Below, piece by piece: positions 22,824 through 31,741 of a stretch of DNA of 33,213 nucleotides. The first letter of the stretch is position 1. The number at the start of each line of letters is the position of its first letter. The DNA comes from an uncultured Bacteroidales bacterium (GTDB lineage: Bacteria > Bacteroidota > Bacteroidia > Bacteroidales > Bacteroidaceae). Made by a program: the position numbers and the translations under genes. The DNA lies in assembly GCA_902791675.1 (NCBI GenBank), contig CADAWW010000002.1:1-33213 (forward strand), written 5' to 3'. The notes under the pieces were generated by a model. That model saw only the letters and a program-made list of their open reading frames with translations. It did not search any database and had not been told where the DNA came from.

Positions 22824-24350
22824 CTAAATCCCTTGATGCTGAGGACGCAGCAAGTCATTCACCGTCTTCACAGGGTTAAAGGTACTCAGGGGAACCTCAA
22901 CCATCAGCGTACTCCAGTTACTCATAGCACCATTCCAGAGTCCGGGCAATTCCAATGCCTTCAGTTCTTTGCCTCCCTTGCTCTTGTATGAGATGAAACC
23001 TGTAGCAGGATCCACAAAATCGGGAAGGTTGAACTTCTCGCCTTTATAGTTACGCACAGCACAAACCAAATCTACCGGATTGAAATGTGTACCCTGGGTA
23101 AACATCTTCATGTACTCGGGATTGTTCTGGTCTATCTGACTGCTTTCCAGAATCTGTAAGGAAACACTTCCGTCGGGATTAAATGCCAGGAACGGTCCAC
23201 CACCGGGCTCACCTACATTCTTTACTACGCCACACACACGGATGGGACGGTTCAGTTTTTTCTTCAGGAAATCATGTAGTTCAGCATCATTCAAATCTTT
23301 CAGTCCGGGAACATCAGTATTTAGGGTATGACGGACAAAGCGGATTATATCTTCCAGATCGTCATGGGTGAACTTGCCGCTATCCAGCAGATTCAGATAG
23401 CCAAAGGTCTGCTTTTGCACTTCCACCAGCACACCGGCAATCACCTGCTTCCAGAAAACGGTATCTTCCTTCAGTCTGTCGGGCACTACATTATCAATAT
23501 TCTTTATGAACACCACGTCGCTCTGTAAGTCATTCAGATTCTCTATGAGCGCACCATGACCACCTGGGCGGAAGAGCAGTTTACCCTCCTCAGTACGGAA
23601 GGGGGTATTATCCATATTAGCAGCTACAGTATCTGTACTGGGCTTCTGCTCGCTCATACTTACATTATAATTAATACTGTATTTGCTACTGGTCTCTGGT
23701 AATACCCGGTCTATCAGTTCCTGGAAAAGTTCTCGATGTTCTGTGCTGACAGTAAAATGCACATCTGCTTCACCCTGACTGCTTGCATACAGAGCTGCCT
23801 CAACCAGATGCTCTTCCACAGGGGTACGGGCACAGTCTTCGTAACTATGGAACTGCAGCAGTCCTTTGGGCAACTGACCGTAATTCAAGCCCTCTTCATT
23901 CAGCATATTGGCTACAACAGCCTTGTACTCTCCTTCCTCTATCAAGGCATCCACGCCTTCTCCTTCGTTAAGGAAACAGGCATCGTTCAATGCATCGAAA
24001 AACGCAAACTTGTGAATTTCAGCAAAGAATGTCTTCTCGAAATCTGTTGTGGGCTCCTCATAGTCAGCATTCAGGAATTCAAACATATTCTTGAACATAC
24101 GGCTGGCTGCACCACTGGCAGGAACAAATTTGGTAATGGCATGACCTTCTGACTTATAGTCGTTCCATGTTTTAACATATTTTTCTGCCTCATCTGCTGT
24201 AGGAGCGATAATACCATTGCCAACAGATGCTGCAGCACGTAGTTTCAGGAAGGGGAAACCCTGCTCAAAATCCTTCAACTGTGCTTCTATCTGACTCTCA
24301 CTTATCCCCTTCTTCCGGAGAAGTTCTTTGTCTTCATTCGTAAACAACAT
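22824..24350 (-). CDS. DUF4301 family protein (nucleotidyltransferase-like)
   Basis: This 508-residue cytosolic protein fits the Bacteroidetes DUF4301 family. The motif ITKFVPASGAASRMFKNM (about residues 73-90) resembles the glycine-rich loop of nucleotide-diphospho-sugar pyrophosphorylases. LFRPGGHGALIENLNDLQ and VVFIKNIDNVVPD resemble their metal/substrate motifs. Later signatures are RVCGVVKNVGEPGGGPFLAF and GTHFNPVDLVCAVRNYKG. A sugar-nucleotide related activity is therefore plausible but unproven. It is the first gene of a two-gene unit with the flippase, which supports a role in glycan assembly. A -7 element lies at 24386-24393. Confidence 0.85.
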   Translation of the reverse strand: MLFTNEDKELLRKKGISESQIEAQLKDFEQGFPFLKLRAAASVGNGIIAPTADEAEKYVKTWNDYKSEGHAITKFVPASGAASRMFKNMFEFLNADYEEPTTDFEKTFFAEIHKFAFFDALNDACFLNEGEGVDALIEEGEYKAVVANMLNEEGLNYGQLPKGLLQFHSYEDCARTPVEEHLVEAALYASSQGEADVHFTVSTEHRELFQELIDRVLPETSSKYSINYNVSMSEQKPSTDTVAANMDNTPFRTEEGKLLFRPGGHGALIENLNDLQSDVVFIKNIDNVVPDRLKEDTVFWKQVIAGVLVEVQKQTFGYLNLLDSGKFTHDDLEDIIRFVRHTLNTDVPGLKDLNDAELHDFLKKKLNRPIRVCGVVKNVGEPGGGPFLAFNPDGSVSLQILESSQIDQNNPEYMKMFTQGTHFNPVDLVCAVRNYKGEKFNLPDFVDPATGFISYKSKGGKELKALELPGLWNGAMSNWSTLMVEVPLSTFNPVKTVNDLLRPQHQGI

Positions 24351-24385
24351 ATCCTTTGTATATATTTGTTCTTTGTTTTAGCGCA

Positions 24386-24393
24386 CAAAAGTA
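24386..24393 (-). promoter_or_regulatory. -7 element of the DUF4301/flippase unit
   Basis: TACTTTTG on the minus strand, about 36 bases before the DUF4301 start. No clear TTG at -33. It is divergent from the relA promoter. Confidence 0.5.
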
Positions 24394-24436
24394 AACAAAA
24401 AATATCAATTATCGTAACGAAACACAGAAAAATTCA

Positions 24437-24444
24437 TACCTTTG
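24437..24444 (+). promoter_or_regulatory. -7 element of the relA operon promoter
   Basis: TACCTTTG matches the consensus exactly, 18 bases ahead of the ATG at 24463. The -33 region has no clear TTG. An in-frame TTG at 24442 belongs to this element and is not a start. Confidence 0.65.
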
Positions 24445-24462
24445 TACAAAATAAAACAAAGA

Positions 24463-26703
24463 ATGTATATGACAAAGGACAATTTCTTTACCACCGAGGA
24501 GAGAGCACAGATTACAGATTTGTACAAGCAACTCTATACGGTGTCAAAGGATGTGCTTCTGCCCAACGACGATCAGAAGGTCCGTTACTACATACGCGAA
24601 GCTATCGAAAAGGGATTGATGCAACGCGACTCTTTCAACCTCAACCCTATTATCAATGATTGCGAAACAGCCCTGATAGTGGCCGAGGAGATAGGCATGA
24701 ACCGTCCTTCTATTTTAGGTGTCATGCTTAGCGGTGTGGTATTAAGTGGGGCAGCCTCTCTCGAGGAGATAAAAAAGGACTTTGGGGAAGATGTAGCCAA
24801 CATACTTCACGGCATGTTACGTATCAGAGACCTCTATGCTAAGAGTGCTACTGTCGAGAGCGAGAACTTCCGAACCCTGTTGGTTACCTTTGCCGAGGAT
24901 CTACGCGTTATCCTTATCATGATAGCCAACCGTGTCCTTATCATGCGTAAGATTAAGGACACCCCTTATCTGGAGGCCCAACGGAGAGTTTCCATGGAGG
25001 CGGCCTACTTATATGCTCCCCTTGCCCACAAGTTGGGACTTTACAAACTGAAGAGCGAACTGGAGGACCTTAGCCTTAAATACCTCGAGCATGATGCCTA
25101 TTACCATATTAAGGAGAAACTTAACGAGACTAAACGCAGCCGCGATGCTTACATAGCCAACTTCATCGGTCCCATCGACGAGAAGCTGAAAGCCGCAGGC
25201 CTGAAATTCCACATGAAGGGCCGTACTAAGAGTATCCACTCTATCTGGCAGAAGATGAAAAAACAACAGGTGGATATCGATGGAGTATATGACCTCTTTG
25301 CTATCCGTATCATCCTGGATTCCAAACCCGAAAAAGAGAAGCAGGATTGCTGGCAGGTCTTCAGTATCATCACAGATATGTACCAGAGCAATCCCAAACG
25401 TATGCGCGACTGGCTCTCTGTCCCTAAGAGCAACGGATACGAAAGCTTGCATATCACTGTTCTTGGACCTGAAAAGAAATGGGTTGAGGTGCAGATACGC
25501 ACAGAACGTATGGACGATATTGCCGAACATGGTTTAGCCGCCCATTGGCGCTACAAAGGCATCAAGAGCGGACAAAGCGGCATAGAAGAATGGCTTGCCA
25601 ATGTACGCGGTGCCTTGGAGACAAACGACGACATGCAACTCATGGATCAGTTCCGGATGGATCTGATAGAAGACGAGGTGTTCGTCTTTACTCCCAAAGG
25701 CGACCTTTTCAAACTTCCTGCAGGTGCAACTGTTCTGGACTTTGCCTATAGCATTCATACCAAGGTGGGTAATTCTTGCGTTGGAGCAAAAATAGGCAAC
25801 AAAAACGTTACCATACGTCAGAAACTGCAGAGCGGAGACCAGGTCGAGATTCTCACCAATGTCAACCAGACTCCCAAACAAGACTGGCTCAACATCGTAC
25901 AGACAAGTAAGGCCCGCAACAAGATACGTCAGACGCTGAAAGAAATGGAGAGCAAACAGGCCTTGCTCGCCAAGGAAGAGTTGGAGCGAAAAATGAAAAA
26001 CAAGAAGCTCGACTACGAAGAACCCGTCCTGATGCATACCATGACCAAGTTGGGCTACCGCATAGTTACCGACTTCTACGCAGCACTTGCAGACGGAAAG
26101 CTCGACATGAATGCCGTACTCGAAGCCTACGCCCAGCAGCAACGACATGATCATGGGAAACCTTCACCCCAAACTCCGTTCCGAGGAGAGGGGCCTTCTG
26201 CAGACCAGTATGTGCTGCCCGAAAATGCACTTCCCCAAAGAGGAAGCGAGGAGGGAGCCGACGTTGTTGTTATCGACCAAGACCTTAAAGGCCTTGACTT
26301 TCAGATGGCCCGATGCTGCCAACCTGTCTATGGCGATAATGTATTCGGATTTGTTACCAGCGGAGGAGGTATCAAGATTCATCGCGAGGACTGTCCTAAT
26401 GCCCCTCAACTACGCGCTCGCTTCGGATATCGTATCGTTAAGGCCCGCTGGGCCGGCAAACGGGGAAGCCAATACCCCATCACACTGCGTATTGTAGGAA
26501 ACGACGACTTGGGCATTGTCAACAACATTACCAGCATCATCAGTAAGGAAGAGAAGATTCTCCTGCGCAGCATCAGCATAGACAGTCACGACGGGCTCTT
26601 CTCCGGTACCCTTACCGTAATGCTGGACGACACAAGCAGACTCCAGCAACTACTTAGGAAAATAAAAACGGTTAAAGGAGTGAAGAACGTTTCAAGAAGC
26701 TGA
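24463..26703 (+). CDS. relA: RelA-type (p)ppGpp synthetase with inactive hydrolase domain
   Basis: The 746-residue RelA/SpoT homologue makes the stringent-response alarmone. The N-terminal HD fold is present but its metal motif is lost: where HDxxED is expected, residues 88-96 read MLSGVVLSG, and the later D-R-L-H motif reads NRVLIMRKI. The synthetase domain is intact (VYDLFAIRII, MRDWLSVPKSNGYESLH near 313-330, EVQIRT, AEHGLAAHWRYKG). TGS (about 398-460), a zinc-finger domain (CC at 618-619, His640, Cys644) and a C-terminal ACT domain follow. A REP-like repeat is translated at about 567-599, between the helical and zinc-finger domains. It heads a three-gene run. Confidence 0.92.
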   Translation: MYMTKDNFFTTEERAQITDLYKQLYTVSKDVLLPNDDQKVRYYIREAIEKGLMQRDSFNLNPIINDCETALIVAEEIGMNRPSILGVMLSGVVLSGAASLEEIKKDFGEDVANILHGMLRIRDLYAKSATVESENFRTLLVTFAEDLRVILIMIANRVLIMRKIKDTPYLEAQRRVSMEAAYLYAPLAHKLGLYKLKSELEDLSLKYLEHDAYYHIKEKLNETKRSRDAYIANFIGPIDEKLKAAGLKFHMKGRTKSIHSIWQKMKKQQVDIDGVYDLFAIRIILDSKPEKEKQDCWQVFSIITDMYQSNPKRMRDWLSVPKSNGYESLHITVLGPEKKWVEVQIRTERMDDIAEHGLAAHWRYKGIKSGQSGIEEWLANVRGALETNDDMQLMDQFRMDLIEDEVFVFTPKGDLFKLPAGATVLDFAYSIHTKVGNSCVGAKIGNKNVTIRQKLQSGDQVEILTNVNQTPKQDWLNIVQTSKARNKIRQTLKEMESKQALLAKEELERKMKNKKLDYEEPVLMHTMTKLGYRIVTDFYAALADGKLDMNAVLEAYAQQQRHDHGKPSPQTPFRGEGPSADQYVLPENALPQRGSEEGADVVVIDQDLKGLDFQMARCCQPVYGDNVFGFVTSGGGIKIHREDCPNAPQLRARFGYRIVKARWAGKRGSQYPITLRIVGNDDLGIVNNITSIISKEEKILLRSISIDSHDGLFSGTLTVMLDDTSRLQQLLRKIKTVKGVKNVSRS
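26161..26257. repeat. translated REP-like element in the relA linker
   Basis: The segment starts CCTTCACCCCAAACTCCG, has a GGAGAGGGG arm, then a second half CTTCCCCAAAGAGG and CGAGGAGGGAGCC. The pattern resembles the Bacteroidales intergenic REP type and the copy at 26906. It keeps the reading frame and encodes a low-complexity stretch (SPQTPFRGEG... ALPQRGSEEG) absent from the usual domain plan. Confidence 0.6.
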
Positions 26704-26733
26704 CTTCACCTTAACAGACAAAAACATTCAAAT

Positions 26734-29187
26734 ATGCGCAAATTACTTATCACACTTATTCTGTTGCCTACAATGATGGCAGCCGGAAACATCGACGTTA
26801 CCAACATCCGCCTTGCGGGTCCCTACCCAGTAGCAAAACCCTTTATGACAGATACCCTTGATACTGAAGGTAATCGCATTGATTTGGACGAGGTCTACCT
26901 GGAAAGCCTCACCCCAACTCTCTCAGAAAGAGAGAAAGAACTTCTGACCCCCGCACCTTTTGTCCTTTCTTCTGGAGAGGGTCAGGGCGAATCTCTTTAT
27001 CGGGCCGCCTTTACCTTTCAGAATACCGGGTTTGCTAAGGGGAAGGTGAATGTAAGGTGCGAGAGCAAACATAAGCTTTATATTGATGGCAATGAGCAGG
27101 GACCTGACTTCGAACTGGTACCAGGCAGACACGAAGTAAGTATCAAACTGCTTCGTAAGGGCGACAAACCTGACACACTGTGTGTTTCTGTTGAAAGCGA
27201 ACAGCCCATAGAAGTCAATCCAGAAGGCAAACGATACTGGACGAACGCCGACATGATGCATGGAGAACGTATCAGTGCCGTAGAACTCTCCAGTTCTGCC
27301 AGGTATGCGCGCATTCGCAAAAGCATAACCTATAAGGGAGGCGAGACAGGAAGCAAGGAAATATTTGTCGATCTGACAACAGGCAAGGAATTCAGCCTGG
27401 ACGGTTTCCAGTACTGGTTGCCCAAAGGAGATGGTTATGTTCGTTGCTATCGCGAGACAGAAGGTACATGGTACTACGAGACTGTCGATATAAAGACGGG
27501 CGAGAAGAAACCCATAGGAAAATATACAGGTAAGGGAAATGCTTACCTGACACGCGACTTGAAGAAGTTTCTTGTGGTCATAGACGAAAAAGTGCCCGAG
27601 GAAAAGAATAAGGACGTTCATCAGATTCTCGAGCCTGACGACCGTCAGCCAGGATGGCGCAAACGTCGTAACTACTCGCTTTACGATATAGAGACTGGTA
27701 TCACAACCCCCATCACCAAGGGAGCTCATAATGTCTATGTCTCAGCTAACAAGGATGCCAGCCGTTATCTTGTCTCTATCCAAACCGAAGAGATGACAGA
27801 GCGCCCCTTCACCTTTACCGACTTGCTCTTGTTAGATCCCGTAACAGGAAAAGCCGACACATTGGTCCGCCATGACGGCTTTATCGGTTCCTATACCTTC
27901 TCACCCGACGAGAAATACATTGCCCTTACAGGTAGTCCCGAGGCACTCGGAGGCATAGGCTGTACTTTACCAAAGGGAGTTACACCCAGCAGCTACGAGT
28001 ACGAGCTGTTCACCATCGACCTGCAAACAAAAGAAGTACGCTGCCTGACACGTGACTTCGACCCATCCGTATCATCCTATCAATGGTCCGAACAGGACGG
28101 CATGATCTATGCACTATGCGAGAACCGCGACCAGCAGAACATCTACCGCATAGACCCCAAGAGCGGTAAAGCAGAACAACTGCCACTCTCCGAACCTTAT
28201 ATATATGGTAGCTATAGCCTGGCCAAGGAGAAACCTTTCCTGGCTTACATCGGCGAAAGCAGCATGAGTACCTACCGCTGCTGGTTGCGCGACCTCAAGA
28301 CAGGAAAGGAACGACTGCTTTGCGACCTGAATCCTACCCGACTGAAGGACATCCAGCTGGGTAAGTGCCAAGACTGGAACTTCAAGGCCGAACGTGGCGA
28401 CACCATCTATGGCTGCTACTACCTGCCGCCTTTCTTCGACGAGAACAAACAATACCCGATGCTTGTCTATTACTACGGAGGTTGTTCGCCTGTTGGACGT
28501 ATGCTCGACAGCTATTACAACTATCAGGAATGGGCTGCAATGGGGTATGTGGTATATGTTATCCAACCTTCTGGCTGTAGTGGATTCGGGCAGGAGTTTG
28601 CCTCACGTCACGTCAATGCCTACGGAGACTATACAGCCGACGATATCATTCAGGGCACCAAGCAGTTCTGCAAGGAACACCCCTTTGTAAAAGCCGACAA
28701 GATTGGTTGTATGGGAGCCAGCTACGGAGGCTTTATGACCATGTATCTGCAAACGCAGACCGATATCTTTGCAGCTGCCATGAGTCACGCAGGTATCAGC
28801 AATCCTGCCAGCTACTGGGGCTTCGGCTACTGGGGCTACTCCTACAGCACAACCTCTGCCGCTCACTCCTACCCTTGGAACAATATGGAACTGTATAGCG
28901 GACACGCTCCGCTCTTTAATGCCGACAAGGTTAAAACACCTATCCTGTTTATGCATGGCGGAGCAGATACCAACGTGCCCATCAACGAGAGTATACAGAT
29001 GTTTACAGCCCTGAAGATCCTGGGTAAGGAAACAGCCTTCATAACCGTTGAGGGCGAGAACCACCATATACTCGACTACAAAAAACGTATCCGTTGGCAC
29101 GACAGCATCATGGCTTGGTTTGCCCGCTGGTTACAGGACGACCCCACTTGGTGGAACACTATGTATCCCCAGAAGAACCTGAAGTAA
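26734..29187 (+). CDS. secreted S9 prolyl oligopeptidase (dipeptidyl peptidase IV-like)
   Basis: The 817-residue serine peptidase has a short Sec signal peptide (about residues 1-17), a long beta-propeller region and a C-terminal alpha/beta hydrolase. The catalytic triad is visible: Ser663 in GASYGG, Asp745 in HGGADTNVP, and His777 or His778 in EGENHHIL. WYYETVDIKTGEKKP and FTFSPDEKYIALTG-like strands form propeller blades. The enzyme should remove dipeptides or cut after proline in the periplasm. Residues 58-88 (LTPTLSEREKELL... SSGEGQGES) are encoded by a REP-like element inserted ahead of the domain core. It lies 30 bases after relA and 7 bases before mutS2. Confidence 0.92.
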   Translation: MRKLLITLILLPTMMAAGNIDVTNIRLAGPYPVAKPFMTDTLDTEGNRIDLDEVYLESLTPTLSEREKELLTPAPFVLSSGEGQGESLYRAAFTFQNTGFAKGKVNVRCESKHKLYIDGNEQGPDFELVPGRHEVSIKLLRKGDKPDTLCVSVESEQPIEVNPEGKRYWTNADMMHGERISAVELSSSARYARIRKSITYKGGETGSKEIFVDLTTGKEFSLDGFQYWLPKGDGYVRCYRETEGTWYYETVDIKTGEKKPIGKYTGKGNAYLTRDLKKFLVVIDEKVPEEKNKDVHQILEPDDRQPGWRKRRNYSLYDIETGITTPITKGAHNVYVSANKDASRYLVSIQTEEMTERPFTFTDLLLLDPVTGKADTLVRHDGFIGSYTFSPDEKYIALTGSPEALGGIGCTLPKGVTPSSYEYELFTIDLQTKEVRCLTRDFDPSVSSYQWSEQDGMIYALCENRDQQNIYRIDPKSGKAEQLPLSEPYIYGSYSLAKEKPFLAYIGESSMSTYRCWLRDLKTGKERLLCDLNPTRLKDIQLGKCQDWNFKAERGDTIYGCYYLPPFFDENKQYPMLVYYYGGCSPVGRMLDSYYNYQEWAAMGYVVYVIQPSGCSGFGQEFASRHVNAYGDYTADDIIQGTKQFCKEHPFVKADKIGCMGASYGGFMTMYLQTQTDIFAAAMSHAGISNPASYWGFGYWGYSYSTTSAAHSYPWNNMELYSGHAPLFNADKVKTPILFMHGGADTNVPINESIQMFTALKILGKETAFITVEGENHHILDYKKRIRWHDSIMAWFARWLQDDPTWWNTMYPQKNLK
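26906..26992. repeat. translated REP-like element in the S9 peptidase gene
   Basis: The left arm GCCTCACCCCAACTCTCTC and right arm GGAGAGGGTCAGGGCGA form an imperfect inverted repeat over 87 bases, a multiple of three. Inside is a small CTCTCT/AGAGAG hairpin. The encoded peptide resembles translated Bacteroidales REP elements (TPTLSERE, SGEGQGE). Confidence 0.75.
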
Positions 29188-29194
29188 GCAAAGC

Positions 29195-31741
29195 ATGATT
29201 TACCCACAGCACTTCGAGCAGAAGATAGGATTCTCCGAAATACGCCAGCTGCTTAGCAACCATTGTCTCAGCAGCTTGGGGCGCAGTCGTGTCGAGCAGA
29301 TGACATTCCTCACGAAGCCCGAGGAAATCCGTCTCCTTCATCAACAGATTCAGGAGTTCCACCGTATCCTGGAAGAGCTTACCGAATTGCCCGAGCAGGA
29401 CTTCTTCGACCTCCGTCCCACCATCCAGCGCATTCGTATCGAGGGTGTTCATCTCGACGAGAAAGAACTGCACAACCTCTACCTCTCACTGCGTACCTTG
29501 CATGCGTGGGTAAGCATTCTGCGTAACGAAGAAGAAGCAGAGCAACCCCTCTACCCAGCCCTTAACAAGCTTACAGAGGGTGTTTTCACTTTCCATGCTA
29601 TCACCAAGCGTGCCGAGCAGATACTGGACCGCTATGGACGTATCAGCGACAATGCCACACCCGAACTGGCAAATATCAGACATGAACTGCGCAAACACGA
29701 AGGAAGTGTAAGCCGGACACTTAACAAAATCCTTAAGGCTGCACAGGCCGAGGGATGGGTGGATAAGGATGTCGTACCAACCCTACGCGACGGACGGCTT
29801 GTCATCCCTGCCGCTCCGGCCATGAAGCGTAAGCTAAAGGGTATCATTCACGACGAGAGTTCAACAGGTAAGACTGTCTTCATAGAACCGGCCGAGGTGG
29901 TGGAGGTTAATAATCACATCCGGGAACTGGAAGCCGAGGAGAAGCGCGAGGTAATACGCATCCTGAAGGATTTTACCGAACTGCTGCGCCCCAACATCCC
30001 AGAACTGGTTCGCGGCTACGAGTTCCTGGCCGATGTGGAGTTCGTTCGTGCCAAAGCACATCTGGCAGAACAGATAGGCGGTGTATCGCCTCAGATAGAG
30101 AAGAATCCGCTTATCGACTGGACCCTTGCCCAGCATCCCCTTCTCGCACTCGCCCTGAAGAAACAGGGTAAGAAGGTTGTACCTCTCGAGATAGAACTGA
30201 ACAGGAAACAACGCATCCTCGTCATCAGCGGTCCTAATGCGGGCGGCAAAAGCGTTTGCCTGAAGACAGTAGGCCTGCTGCAGTATATGCTGCAATGCGG
30301 ACTGGCTGTGCCCATGGGCGAGAACTCCAGGTGCGGTATCTTCAAGGACATCTTCATAGATATAGGCGACGAACAGAGCATTGAGGACGACCTGAGTACC
30401 TATAGCAGCCACCTCTTGAACATGAAGAATATGATGCGTGGCTGTAACCCGCACAGCCTTTTACTCATCGACGAATTTGGAGGCGGTACTGAACCCACCA
30501 TCGGAGGAGCTATTGCAGAAGCAGTACTGAAGCGATTCGTCAAAGATGGCGCCTATGGTGTTATCACCACGCATTATCAGAACCTCAAGCACTTTGCCGA
30601 AGATACCCCAGGCGTAGTAAACGGAGCCATGCTTTACGACCGCCATCGTATGGAAGCTCTCTTCCAGCTGCAGATTGGCAACCCTGGCAGTAGCTTTGCT
30701 GTCGAGATAGCCCGAAAGATTGGCATCCCCGAGGAGGTGATTGCCGATGCCACAGAGATTGTAGGTAAAGATTATGTCAATGCCGATAAATACCTGCTGG
30801 ATATCACACGCGACAAACGATATTGGGAGGGCAAGCGTCAGACCATCCACTCTCAGGAGAAGCAGATGGAGAGCACCATCGAGCGATACGAGAAGGAAAT
30901 GGTCGAACTGAAGGAAAAGCGGAAAGAGATCATCCTCGAAGCCAAGAGACAGGCCGAGCAGATTCTTCAGGACAGCAACGCCATTGTCGAGAAGACCATT
31001 CGTGAGATTAAGGAAGCACAGGCCGAAAAAGACCGAACCCGCAAAGCCCGTCAGGAGATTGATGACTTCCGCGCACGCCTCGAGGAAGAGCAGCATCACG
31101 AGCACGACGAGATGATAGAACGTAAGATGCAGCAAATCCTAGCCCGTCGCAAACGCAAACAGGAAAGGAAAAATAATAACGGGAACGGAAACGAAAACCA
31201 AAACCAAAACCAAAACCAAAACGATAACTTTCAATTTTCAACTTTCAACTTTCAACTTAATAAAGACTCTCAACTAAAAAAGGGAGACACCGTCCGCCTC
31301 AAGGGACAGACCACAGTTGGCGTCATCGAAGAGATAAGCGGGCAGAAAGCTTCCGTAGCCTTTGGCATGGTACGCACAAGAGTAGAACTCTCACGACTGC
31401 AACCCGCCACTCCTAAGGAAAAGGAAGACCGCGGCGTTCAGATTGTTTCCTTTGTAAGCAGAGAAACACAGAATAAGGTACGCGAGAAACACCTGCACTT
31501 TCACCAGGAAATAGACGTCAGAGGGATGCGAGGCGAAGAAGCCCTGCAGGCTGTTACACATTTTATCGATGATGCCACTTTGGTTGGAGCCGGTCAGGTA
31601 CGCATTCTGCACGGAACGGGTAACGGTATTCTGCGACAGCTAATCCGACAATACCTCCAGACAGTTCCCAACGTATCCTCAGCCCACGACGAACATGTGC
31701 AGTTCGGCGGAGCTGGTATAACGGTAGTCGAACTCTCTTAA
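29195..31741 (+). CDS. mutS2: MutS2 family ATPase/endonuclease
   Basis: The 848-residue MutS paralogue acts on recombination intermediates or stalled, collided ribosomes rather than in mismatch repair. The clamp region includes [20 protein letters not shown] and [20 protein letters not shown]. Walker A is SGPNAGGKS (345-353), Walker B is [13 protein letters not shown] (Asp426-Glu427) and [12 protein letters not shown] is the switch. A long coiled coil (about 540-655) follows, then a linker with Asn/Gln repeats and a 7-bp array (about 663-688). The C-terminal Smr nuclease domain has DVRGMR (774-779) and HGTGNG (806-811). The stop overlaps the convergent gene. Confidence 0.96.
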   Translation: MIYPQHFEQKIGFSEIRQLLSNHCLSSLGRSRVEQMTFLTKPEEIRLLHQQIQEFHRILEELTELPEQDFFDLRPTIQRIRIEGVHLDEKELHNLYLSLRTLHAWVSILRNEEEAEQPLYPALNKLTEGVFTFHAITKRAEQILDRYGRISDNATPELANIRHELRKHEGSVSRTLNKILKAAQAEGWVDKDVVPTLRDGRLVIPAAPAMKRKLKGIIHDESSTGKTVFIEPAEVVEVNNHIRELEAEEKREVIRILKDFTELLRPNIPELVRGYEFLADVEFVRAKAHLAEQIGGVSPQIEKNPLIDWTLAQHPLLALALKKQGKKVVPLEIELNRKQRILVISGPNAGGKSVCLKTVGLLQYMLQCGLAVPMGENSRCGIFKDIFIDIGDEQSIEDDLSTYSSHLLNMKNMMRGCNPHSLLLIDEFGGGTEPTIGGAIAEAVLKRFVKDGAYGVITTHYQNLKHFAEDTPGVVNGAMLYDRHRMEALFQLQIGNPGSSFAVEIARKIGIPEEVIADATEIVGKDYVNADKYLLDITRDKRYWEGKRQTIHSQEKQMESTIERYEKEMVELKEKRKEIILEAKRQAEQILQDSNAIVEKTIREIKEAQAEKDRTRKARQEIDDFRARLEEEQHHEHDEMIERKMQQILARRKRKQERKNNNGNGNENQNQNQNQNDNFQFSTFNFQLNKDSQLKKGDTVRLKGQTTVGVIEEISGQKASVAFGMVRTRVELSRLQPATPKEKEDRGVQIVSFVSRETQNKVREKHLHFHQEIDVRGMRGEEALQAVTHFIDDATLVGAGQVRILHGTGNGILRQLIRQYLQTVPNVSSAHDEHVQFGGAGITVVELS
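31181..31224. repeat. hexanucleotide repeat in mutS2 encoding Asn-Gln
   Basis: AAAACC-type units repeat about five times after degenerate GGAAACG units. They encode alternating Asn and Gln in the MutS2 linker. The 6-base period keeps the frame whatever the copy number. Confidence 0.85.
31229..31258. repeat. 7-bp tandem array inside mutS2
   Basis: One TCAATTT unit and three TCAACTT units follow directly on the hexamer repeat. Translation gives [10 protein letters not shown]. The same period and core occur at 9063, 10102 and 19676. Confidence 0.9.

Noticed and set aside
29861..30454. 197-residue minus-strand frame inside mutS2
   Set aside because: It is antisense to the conserved ATPase domain and shows no independent support.
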